Below are positions 1-5,313 of a stretch of DNA of 6,245 nt, in pieces. A model generated the notes under the pieces. The model was given only the letters and a program-made list of their open reading frames with translations, searched no databases and was not told the DNA's origin. Every line of letters begins with the position of its first letter. Position 1 is the first letter of the stretch. Source of the stretch: Chthoniobacter sp. (GTDB taxonomy: Bacteria; Verrucomicrobiota; Verrucomicrobiia; Chthoniobacterales; Chthoniobacteraceae); assembly GCA_025351065.1 (NCBI GenBank), contig JANXWQ010000326.1, positions 1 to 6,245 on the forward strand. Direction: 5' to 3'. Both the position numbers and the translations under genes were made by a program.

Positions 1-101
1 TTGTCGTCGTCCGGCCAGCGGTAGCTCAGCGTGTCGCGCGAATCGTCGGTCCATTCGATGATCTCGATGAGTTCGCCTTTGATGAAGTCCATGAGTCCCA
101 T
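1..101 (-). CDS. SPFH-domain / YdjI-type 'virion core' protein, N-terminal fragment
   Basis: Only the first 33 codons are visible; the rest lies beyond the left edge. The translation starts MGLMDFIKGELIEI and continues IEWTDDSRDTLSYRWPDDD. This short hydrophobic/charged start with an 'IEW..DSRDTL.YRWP' pattern is what I know from bacterial SPFH-domain proteins of the B. subtilis YdjI group, often annotated 'virion core protein (lumpy skin disease virus)'. Members are cytoplasmic or membrane-associated and usually carry a C-terminal zinc ribbon, which cannot be seen here. The start at 101 is preferred over the ATG three codons later (position 92) because a GGAG lies 12 nt upstream of it. The gene is divergent from the P-loop ATPase. 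Family call by recognition of the N-terminus; function unknown. Confidence 0.72.
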   Translation of the reverse strand, partial: MGLMDFIKGELIEIIEWTDDSRDTLSYRWPDDD

Positions 102-113
102 AGTGCTGCGGTG

Positions 114-120
114 CTCCTTT
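114..120 (-). promoter_or_regulatory. Shine-Dalgarno for the SPFH-domain gene
   Basis: On the minus strand this reads AAAGGAG, 12 nt before the ATG at 101. It is one of the few good Shine-Dalgarno sequences in the window and supports the upstream of the two nearby ATG codons. Confidence 0.5.
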
Positions 121-248
121 CGGTTTTTGGTGAGGGGTTGAGGTTGCGGGTCGGAACCGTAGCGGACGCGCCCGCGGGGTCAAAGAAATTGGCGCACCGC
201 AGACCTCGCGCATTGCCAAACGCCCCGGCTGTGAAAACATCGCGCCCT

Positions 249-827
249 ATGCCCGCCATGACCGCCGACGACAATCCGTTTTCCGCCGAACGCGCCGAAC
301 AGCTCGCCTTCCGCTTTCCCGCCGGAATCACCTGGGACACGCTCCTCGCCCGCTGCGCCGAGAGCGGCTGGCGCAGCGCCATCGTCGGCCCGCCCGGCTC
401 GGGAAAAAGCATCCTCATCGCCCAGCTCGCACCGCATCTCGAAGCGCGCGGTTTCACTCCCCGCCTCTTCCACCTCGGTGCCGAGAGCCGCCGCGCCCAC
501 CGCGACGCCATCCTCGCTGAAGTCCGGCCCATGCGCGCGCCCGATTTCCTGCTCATCGACGGTGCCGAGCAGCTCAACACCCGCGAATGGCTCATCCTCC
601 GCTCCGCCATCGACTCCCTCGCCGGCTGCATCATCACCCAGCACCGCACCGGCCGCCTCCCCACCGTCCTTGAGACCGCCACCAGCCCCGCGCTCCTCGA
701 AGACCTCGCCGCTGAACTCACCGGCGGCCGCCTCCCCGTCGGCGAAGCCGCCTCCATCCATACCCGCAGCCGCGGCAATCTCCGCGACGGACTGCGCGAA
801 CTCCGCGACCGCTGGGCGGGCGGGTAG
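249..827 (+). CDS. small stand-alone P-loop (AAA-like) ATPase
   Basis: A 192-residue protein, cytoplasmic by the lack of any signal peptide or membrane segment. Walker A is GPPGSGKS at residues 47-54. Walker B is FLLIDGAEQL at about 100-109, with Asp104 and a nearby Glu107. A sensor-1-like strand GCIITQHR follows at 126-133, and an arginine-rich tail with RGNLRDGLRELRDRW at 175-189 could serve as a sensor-2-type helix. It contains essentially only the ATPase core, with no DNA-binding or protease domain, so it may be a loader or regulatory ATPase acting on a partner; the partner is not visible. The start is uncertain. ATG 249 and ATG 258 are both possible, GTG 231 is an alternative, and none has a clear Shine-Dalgarno. 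The reading frame stays open to GTG 111, but that would overlap the divergent promoter region. Its 3' end converges on the 611-aa gene. Family and function not assigned. Confidence 0.75.
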   Translation: MPAMTADDNPFSAERAEQLAFRFPAGITWDTLLARCAESGWRSAIVGPPGSGKSILIAQLAPHLEARGFTPRLFHLGAESRRAHRDAILAEVRPMRAPDFLLIDGAEQLNTREWLILRSAIDSLAGCIITQHRTGRLPTVLETATSPALLEDLAAELTGGRLPVGEAASIHTRSRGNLRDGLRELRDRWAGG

Positions 828-832
828 CGAAA

Positions 833-891
833 ATGCGGAGCCGGCGGCCACTGGCACTGCCACGAGGCGTTCATTTTATTTGCCTCCGCAT
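833..891. repeat. inverted repeat between convergent genes, possible weak terminator
   Basis: The 69-nt gap between the ATPase stop (827) and the stop of the minus-strand 611-aa gene (897) contains ATGCGGAG at 833-840 and its perfect complement CTCCGCAT at 884-891. The two arms are 43 nt apart. Read on the minus strand, the second arm is followed by TTTT. The long loop and short T-run make this a poor intrinsic terminator, but it is the only terminator-like structure between the two convergent genes. Confidence 0.3.
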
Positions 892-896
892 ACCAA

Positions 897-2732
897 TCAG
901 CGTTTTGGCGGGGGTTCTTCGATCCGCTCGTGAGGCGCGTCCTCCGTGTATTTGTCCAAGTCCTGGTATGGCTTGTATTCTTCCTTTGCCTGGTTCGCGT
1001 CGGCTTCGGCTTTGCTGATGTCCTTGCCGGCGTCCTTGCCTTCTTTCGTCTCGTTCCAGGCTTTTTCGGCTTCTCCTTTGATGCGGTCGAGCGCGTCCTG
1101 CTTTTCTTTGATTTTCCGATCGAACAACGCTTTGTCCTTCTCGGTCGCGAGAGTATGGCCTTTCAATTGTTTCAGGCGATTGATCTCGTCCACCAGCGGT
1201 TTTACACGCGGATCGCTGTTCACTGCAGCTTCTTTCTTCTCGTTAAAATCCTTCTTGGCCTTTTTGAGTTTTTCCTGGGTCTGGAGGACGTGCGTTTTTG
1301 CTTTTTTCGCCGCGTCGATACGGGCCTGCATGTCCGGGTCGTCGAGAATCCCCGTGCCGCCCAGCGCGCCAGCGGGATTCAATGGATTCGGCTGCGGTTT
1401 CTCCTTCGTTTTGTTTTCGTCGGATACGTTTCCCTTGCCCTCCTCGCCGGTGACATTGATGCCCTTGAATGGATCGGGTTTTGCGAGGTTCTTCGCTTCC
1501 TTGGTCGTGAGCTTGATGTCCTGGAAGATGATGTCGATTCCCTCGTCGAGTTTCTTCTTCGTCTCGGGCGTCACCGGGGCGTGCTTCTCTGCCTGCTTGT
1601 AAATCGTCGTCTTGAGATCGTCCTTCGTCGCGGGCGGTGAGCCGGTGCATTTGGCAATCTCCGGGTTGCTCCACACGCCCCACTGCGTCACGATTTCCTG
1701 CCGCGTCTTCGGGTCTTTGTAGGGCATCTCTTTCAGCGCCCCCTTTTTCTCCAGCTTCTCCGCCGCGTCGCAGTAGGAAGCGGTAACGCGCAGGAGTTTG
1801 TTCACGTCTTTCGTCGGCAGATGCGAGTCCTGCGGATGATCGCCGGGCGTTCCGTCGCGGCTGATGAGGTCGCTCTTGTCGTCCTTGCCGAGCGGCGGCT
1901 TGCCGCGCACGAGGCACACCCCGTCGATGGGCACGGTTTTTTCCTCGTGCGGATCGAGCACGACGAGCTGCCCCTTCGGACATGCGTAGTGCTGGTACTT
2001 GCCGCCGCCCGATTCGAGGACCATCGGCGGGACGGTGAAGCTGATTCGCTCGCCGGTGGTGTTCTGGATATGCAGATCGGCCACATGCCCGATGGTCTCG
2101 CCGGTGCCGGAGTTGGTGACTTTTATTTTGCCGGTGGAAGTGAGAGAGGCATAGCTCTCCCCGGTGCCAAGGCCGGTCGCGGTGCGGCTGAGGGAGATGG
2201 CTTGCTCCGATTCCTGGAGCGCGTCCCGCGCTTCTTTGAGCGGAGTTTTCACGTCGTCCTGTTCCGAAAGATTTTTCTGGCGCTTTGCCAGATCGTTGAG
2301 GTCGTCGATGACTTTCTTCAACTGTTTGCGCGCGTCACGGCGCTCATCGAGCGCTTTGCGATAGGCCTCGGCTTTGTCAGTATTTGCTCCGGCATCCTTC
2401 CATTTTGCGACGGCCTTATCGGCGGCAGTCTTCGCGGCGTTCTCGGCGGCATCGCTGGTCTTTTTGGCTGGATTTTTCGCCGGGTCTCCCGGCGTGTCGC
2501 CGTTCGCGCGGGCTTTCGCATCGAGATTGTCTTCCGCCTTCTTGATGCCTGCGCTCGGCTTGTTTTCCTGCGCTTTAGTCTCCGCCTTGTTGAGATTGTC
2601 TTTGGCGGTCTGCAGATCTTTCAGGCAATCCCCGTAGGTCTTGTCTCCCGCGGAAACTTGATGAGGCGCTGCCAGAAATGCCATTGCGAGGAACGCACTG
2701 CACATGAGGTGATTTCTGAGGATTGCTTTCAT
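897..2732 (-). CDS. secreted coiled-coil protein with a conserved two-Cys module (paralog of the neighbouring gene)
   Basis: A 611-residue exported protein of unknown function. Residues 1-28 form a Sec signal peptide (MKAILRN..., hydrophobic core, cleavage near VSA|GD). Residues about 36-180 are very rich in Lys, Asp, Glu and Ala and look like coiled-coil helices, with a Pro/Gly-containing break near 78-90. Residues about 195-430 are a module shared with the 280-aa protein encoded upstream. Its first part looks like a beta-sandwich (IGHVADLHIQN..., MVLESGG, YQHYACP, VPIDGVCLV). The second part is helical and carries TQWGVWSNPEIAK and KEAKNLAKPDPFKG. A linker with Pro/Asn/Gly repeats (about 440-465) leads into a second long charged coiled coil (about 465-595) and a proline-rich end. 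Cys251 and Cys273 are conserved in the paralog. The start at 2732 is fixed by the signal peptide; no good Shine-Dalgarno is visible. It is the last of three same-direction genes, 105 nt after the previous stop. The architecture suggests a periplasmic or surface spacer or scaffold protein; that is inference. Confidence 0.82.
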   Translation of the reverse strand: MKAILRNHLMCSAFLAMAFLAAPHQVSAGDKTYGDCLKDLQTAKDNLNKAETKAQENKPSAGIKKAEDNLDAKARANGDTPGDPAKNPAKKTSDAAENAAKTAADKAVAKWKDAGANTDKAEAYRKALDERRDARKQLKKVIDDLNDLAKRQKNLSEQDDVKTPLKEARDALQESEQAISLSRTATGLGTGESYASLTSTGKIKVTNSGTGETIGHVADLHIQNTTGERISFTVPPMVLESGGGKYQHYACPKGQLVVLDPHEEKTVPIDGVCLVRGKPPLGKDDKSDLISRDGTPGDHPQDSHLPTKDVNKLLRVTASYCDAAEKLEKKGALKEMPYKDPKTRQEIVTQWGVWSNPEIAKCTGSPPATKDDLKTTIYKQAEKHAPVTPETKKKLDEGIDIIFQDIKLTTKEAKNLAKPDPFKGINVTGEEGKGNVSDENKTKEKPQPNPLNPAGALGGTGILDDPDMQARIDAAKKAKTHVLQTQEKLKKAKKDFNEKKEAAVNSDPRVKPLVDEINRLKQLKGHTLATEKDKALFDRKIKEKQDALDRIKGEAEKAWNETKEGKDAGKDISKAEADANQAKEEYKPYQDLDKYTEDAPHERIEEPPPKR

Positions 2733-2743
2733 GGGGCGGGATT

Positions 2744-2779
2744 TTTGATCGGGTTGCGGACGAGAAGCTCGGGATCAAA
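2744..2779. repeat. inverted repeat with nested hairpin upstream of the 611-aa gene
   Basis: TTTGATC at 2744-2750 and GATCAAA at 2773-2779 are perfect complements flanking 22 nt. Within the loop, CGAG-AAG-CTCG at 2761-2771 can form a small inner hairpin. It lies just upstream of the ATG at 2732 in the only sizeable gap of the minus-strand cluster. There is no T-run after either arm, so it does not look like an intrinsic terminator. An operator or mRNA leader structure is possible; its role is unknown. Confidence 0.4.
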
Positions 2780-2803
2780 CAGGTCAGGTCTCGAGTTTCT
2801 CAA
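2774..2803 (-). promoter_or_regulatory. candidate internal promoter for the 611-aa gene
   Basis: On the minus strand a TTGAGA (2798-2803) matches 5 of 6 bases of the sigma-70 -35 element. It is followed after 18 nt by TTTGAT (2774-2779), which matches 4 of 6 bases of a -10. The -10 candidate coincides with one arm of the inverted repeat at 2744-2779, so a protein binding there could regulate it. This is a weak match found by eye. Read-through from the upstream genes may be enough to express the last gene. Confidence 0.2.
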
Positions 2804-2837
2804 AAAGCGATGGCGGACGTTTCCATTTCGAGGCGCC

Positions 2838-3680
2838 TCAACCTTGGCTCTTCGCCTTCGGGCCGGTCAGCTCGACGCCGTGAAACGGATCAGGCTCTTC
2901 GAGATTTTTCGCCTCCTTCGACGTGAGCTGGATGTCCTTGAAAATTTCGTCCCCGCCTTGTTCAAGCTGCTTTTTCTCCTCAGGCCCGACCGGCTTTTTT
3001 TTCTCGGCCTGCCGGACGATCGTCCTTTTGAAATCCTCCCTCGTCATGCGCTTGCTGTGCGTGATCTTTGCGATTTTTGTGTCGCTCCACACTCCCAACT
3101 GCGTCGCGATTTCCCTCCGCTGTTTCGGCTTGTGATACGGCATGTTTTCAAATGCGCCCTCCTCCTCCAGCTTCTCCGCGGCGTCGCCGTACGACTTCGC
3201 GACGCGTGTGAGTTTGCCTGCTTCCTTCGCCGTGAAATGCGAGTCCGGCGCGCGTGGCGATGATGGGTTGCCGTCGCAGACGATCAACTCGCCCGTGACG
3301 CCTTTGCCGACCGGCGGCTTGTCGCGCACGAGGCAGACGCCGTCGATGGGCACGGTCTTCGTGCCGTGCGAGCCGAGGGTGACGGTCTGTGCGTGCGGGC
3401 AGGCGTAGTGCTGGTACTGGCGGCTGCCGGATTCGAGCACCATCGCCGGAACGGGCACGGCGATTCGCTCGCCGGTGAGGTTGCGAATCCGCAAATCGGC
3501 GACGTGCCCGATGGACTTTCCGGTGCCGATGGTGGTGACCTCGATCTTTCCGCTGAAAGCGAGCGCCGCCAGCGTTGCGCCGCCGCCGGGCGCTCGCGAC
3601 ACCGCGGCGGAAACCCCGTTCTGGCCTGCGAAAAAAACGCCGAGCAGAACCGCGGCGATGATGGAGAAAGGCGTTTTCAT
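2838..3680 (-). CDS. secreted protein made of the conserved two-Cys module alone
   Basis: A 280-residue exported protein of unknown function. MKTPFSIIAAVLLGVFFAG and the following NGVSA form a Sec signal peptide with cleavage near residue 25. The rest is almost entirely the module shared with the 611-aa protein. A beta-rich part (about 38-125) has IGHVADLRIRN, PAMVLESG, YQHYACP and VPIDGVCLVRDKPP. A helical part (about 150-275) has TQLGVWSD, KEAKNLEEPDPFHG and several Lys/Glu-rich helices. By hand alignment of 89 residues in the beta-rich part, about 60 are identical in the paralog. Cys94 and Cys116 match Cys251 and Cys273 there, with the same 22-residue spacing; a third Cys (135) is not shared. 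The start at 3680 is preferred because the signal peptide begins there. The frame stays open to ATG 3746, but that would add charged residues before the signal and overlap the upstream gene. It lies 23 nt after the beta-barrel gene, so the two are probably co-transcribed. Confidence 0.82.
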   Translation of the reverse strand: MKTPFSIIAAVLLGVFFAGQNGVSAAVSRAPGGGATLAALAFSGKIEVTTIGTGKSIGHVADLRIRNLTGERIAVPVPAMVLESGSRQYQHYACPHAQTVTLGSHGTKTVPIDGVCLVRDKPPVGKGVTGELIVCDGNPSSPRAPDSHFTAKEAGKLTRVAKSYGDAAEKLEEEGAFENMPYHKPKQRREIATQLGVWSDTKIAKITHSKRMTREDFKRTIVRQAEKKKPVGPEEKKQLEQGGDEIFKDIQLTSKEAKNLEEPDPFHGVELTGPKAKSQG

Positions 3681-3703
3681 AATCGGCGTCGAAGTGGTGC
3701 GGA

Positions 3704-5092
3704 TCAGGGCCGGAGTTCCTTGGCGAGAGGATCGATGTGCCCCCACGAAACCGATCGCGAGGCGCCTGTGCCGCGCTCACGCGGGAGGGAAATATTTTCG
3801 CCGGGCGTTTCGTCGGAACCCCCAAACGCCATGCTCACCCCGGCGTGCAGCTCGAAGACGTTCTGCTCGTTTCCATCGAAAAGATAACGGCCCTCGATGA
3901 AGGTGCCGCAGCTCGGTGAGAAGCGCTTTTCCACGCCCAGCCCGACCATCCCGACGAGCCGGCTGTCGTCGGCAAACTGCCCGCCGATGCCCGCCACGAC
4001 ATACGGCGCGATGTGGCAGCGGCCCTCGATCGGATAGCGCCCGGTGACCGTGGCGAAGACCGACCACGCATCGTTTTCCGCGCTCAGCCAGTCGCCCTCG
4101 ACGCCGATGCCGACGTGGCGGCACGGAAAGAATTTCGCGTCGAGACCCGCGCCGAAAGCGTGGTCGCTGTACGGGCCGACCGCGGTGTTTTCCTGCCGCG
4201 AAAACCTCTCGCGGACTTCGGTGGGCTCGATGATTTCCTTCGTCACAGGCGTCAGCCCCGGCTTTCCCTGGACGTCTTCGAGCACGACCTTTTCGACCTT
4301 TTTGTCGCGAACCACGGTGCGCGTTTCATGCACCGTGCGGCTCACGGTTTCCTGCGCGTTGCCCACGGCATAGATCGCGAAGGCGCGGAGTTCCACTTCG
4401 CCAGCGCGGAAATAGGACGCCGTGTTTTCGGTGGGTGGCGTGTAGGAGGAATCGCCGCGATCTTTTTTCTCTTTCTTTTCCTTCCTCGGTTTTTCCTCCT
4501 CCCAATTGCCTGGGAGTTCGGTTCCCTCGAGCGGAGTTCCCGTGAAATCCGGGCCTTTGAGTTTTGGGTTCCATTTGTATTTCGTGGTCACGCCATCCTT
4601 GCCGGAGCCGGGCGGCCAGGTGGTTTTCGTCTTGGTGGTCGATGCGCCTTTTTCGTCGAATTTGGTGACGCTGCGTTCCGTGGGAGTGCCGTCTTTGTTG
4701 TAGGTGGTGGTTTCGACTTCGGGGGTATAGACCGTCCCGCCGGCAGTGACGCCATACTTACTGATGGCGATTTTTTCCTCCTTGCCGTTGGGATGATAGC
4801 CAAAAATTCTCCGGGTGCGTTTCTTGATGCCGGCGCCGTCGAACTCGTCCTCCTTCAGGCGCTCGCCCTTTTTGTTTTTATACACCTCCCGGTAGCCGCC
4901 GTTGGGCAAACTTTCGCGGGTCGGTTTGCCGTGGGGCGTGGGGTCGAACGGCTCTTCGGCCAGGGCCGCGCCCACAAACAGGAACACAGTGCAAAGCGCG
5001 GTAGCAAGGCTCCGCCAGCCTCGGAAGAAAGCGGGACGGCCAAATGGCCAAGCGCAGCCAAGGATAGTCTTTCGACAGGCGAGAGTGCTCAT
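3704..5092 (-). CDS. outer-membrane beta-barrel protein with N-terminal YwqK/MORN-like region
   Basis: A 462-residue envelope protein. The first 45 residues are an unusually long signal peptide: a 28-residue basic and aromatic n-region, then LATALCTVFLFVGAALA, with cleavage before EEPFD. Residues about 55-155 contain short repeat-like units such as YREVYKNKKGERLKEDEFD, YHPNGKEEKIAISKYG, YNKDGTPTERSVTKFD and FDEKGASTTKTKTTW. These recall the 'Y.pnG' units of YwqK/MORN-type proteins. A strongly charged Lys/Glu linker sits at 198-213. From about 228 (VELRAFAIYAVG) and mainly 310-425, alternating residues suggest transmembrane beta-strands: AFGAGLDAKFF, VGIGVEGDWL, WSVFATVTGRY, IAPYVVAGIGGQF, LVGMVGLGVEKRF, TFIEGRYLF, FELHAGVSMAFGG. 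This fits a small barrel of the OmpA/OmpW/opacity-protein kind. The last ~38 residues extend beyond the last strand, which is atypical because most barrels end at it. It is the first gene of the minus-strand cluster. Exact family and ligand unknown. Confidence 0.8.
   Translation of the reverse strand: MSTLACRKTILGCAWPFGRPAFFRGWRSLATALCTVFLFVGAALAEEPFDPTPHGKPTRESLPNGGYREVYKNKKGERLKEDEFDGAGIKKRTRRIFGYHPNGKEEKIAISKYGVTAGGTVYTPEVETTTYNKDGTPTERSVTKFDEKGASTTKTKTTWPPGSGKDGVTTKYKWNPKLKGPDFTGTPLEGTELPGNWEEEKPRKEKKEKKDRGDSSYTPPTENTASYFRAGEVELRAFAIYAVGNAQETVSRTVHETRTVVRDKKVEKVVLEDVQGKPGLTPVTKEIIEPTEVRERFSRQENTAVGPYSDHAFGAGLDAKFFPCRHVGIGVEGDWLSAENDAWSVFATVTGRYPIEGRCHIAPYVVAGIGGQFADDSRLVGMVGLGVEKRFSPSCGTFIEGRYLFDGNEQNVFELHAGVSMAFGGSDETPGENISLPRERGTGASRSVSWGHIDPLAKELRP
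5007..5049. repeat. two adjacent small hairpins inside the signal-peptide coding region
   Basis: AGGCT-CCGCC-AGCCT (5007-5021) and GGCCA-AA-TGGCC (5038-5049) lie within the first 30 codons of the beta-barrel gene, in the part encoding the odd n-region of the signal peptide. They could affect translation initiation of the mRNA, or be a piece of a dispersed palindromic repeat. Seen by eye only. Confidence 0.35.
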
Positions 5093-5151
5093 CGTTTGGG
5101 GTTCTGGAGTTGCAGAAAGTAACTTGCTCCGGTTGCTAGGGATTTCGCGTC

Positions 5152-5172
5152 CGCGTGTAAAGCCTTAACGCG
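5152..5172. repeat. bulged hairpin in the intergenic region
   Basis: CGCGT-g-TAA at 5152-5160 pairs with TTAACGCG at 5165-5172. This gives an 8-bp stem with one bulged G and a 4-nt AGCC loop. No T-run follows on either strand, so it is not an intrinsic terminator. It could be an operator or a leader structure of either divergent transcript. Confidence 0.35.
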
Positions 5173-5262
5173 AGACAACGCGATGCGGAGTTGCCGCTCC
5201 CCGCCGTGTCCAAGGGACGCGCCGTGGAAGAATCAGAATCATGCGGAAACGGGAATCTTTAT

Positions 5263-5277
5263 TTAGAATTATTCTTG
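5263..5277 (+). promoter_or_regulatory. PerR/Fur-box-like operator over a -10-like element
   Basis: TTAGAATTATTCTTG is a 7-1-7 inverted repeat centred on T5270, with a perfect AGAAT-T-ATTCT core. Against the PerR-box consensus TTATAATNATTATAA it matches 10 of the 14 defined positions. It overlaps TAGAAT (5264-5269), a 5-of-6 match to a sigma-70 -10 box. That would place the transcript start about 38 nt before the regulator's ATG. No matching -35 is evident. Binding there would block the promoter, which suggests autorepression of the regulator and the suf genes. Site by eye, function inferred. Confidence 0.5.
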
Positions 5278-5298
5278 ATAAGGTTTGGCGCGGGTGCG

Positions 5299-5303
5299 AA
5301 GGA
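5299..5303 (+). promoter_or_regulatory. Shine-Dalgarno deciding the Fur-family start
   Basis: AAGGA ends 10 nt before ATG 5314 and only 1 nt before ATG 5305. The spacing favours 5314 as the start codon. Confidence 0.55.
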
Positions 5304-5313
5304 AATGGTGCCA

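Larger units (their letters stand above)
5093..5313. promoter_or_regulatory. divergent intergenic region between the envelope cluster and the Fur/suf operon
   Basis: These 221 nt separate two divergent genes and must hold promoters for both. On the right is an AT-rich island (about 5256-5283) with the PerR-box-like repeat and a -10-like TAGAAT. The left half holds a bulged hairpin (5152-5172) and three TTGC words. I found no convincing -35/-10 pair for the minus-strand cluster. Three GAATC words occur at 5230-5234, 5236-5240 and 5253-5257, just ahead of the AT-rich island. Confidence 0.5.

Noticed and set aside
26..874. Minus-strand open frames of 282 and 227 codons opposite the ATPase
   Set aside because: They mirror the GC-rich plus-strand gene, are Arg/Ser- or Gly/Ala-rich without any motif, and the plus strand carries Walker A and Walker B in order.
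2733..2837. Intrinsic terminator between the two paralogs
   Set aside because: The inverted repeat is not followed by a T-run on the minus strand, and its arms are 22 nt apart.
930..3263. Long plus-strand open frames (236, 218 and 480 codons) opposite the two secreted paralogs
   Set aside because: The minus strand encodes signal peptides and a module conserved between two separate loci. The plus frames read as Phe/Leu/Arg-rich shadows of Lys/Glu codons. The 480-codon frame crosses two real genes and their gap.
4013..5122. A 369-codon plus-strand open frame opposite the beta-barrel gene
   Set aside because: Low-complexity Phe/Gly/Val/Arg composition and no start signal. The minus frame has a signal peptide and a barrel strand pattern.
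5191..5313. N-terminal extension of the Fur-family protein
   Set aside because: The extra residues are unlike Fur N-termini, would overlap the operator and -10-like element, and the AAGGA is spaced for ATG 5314.
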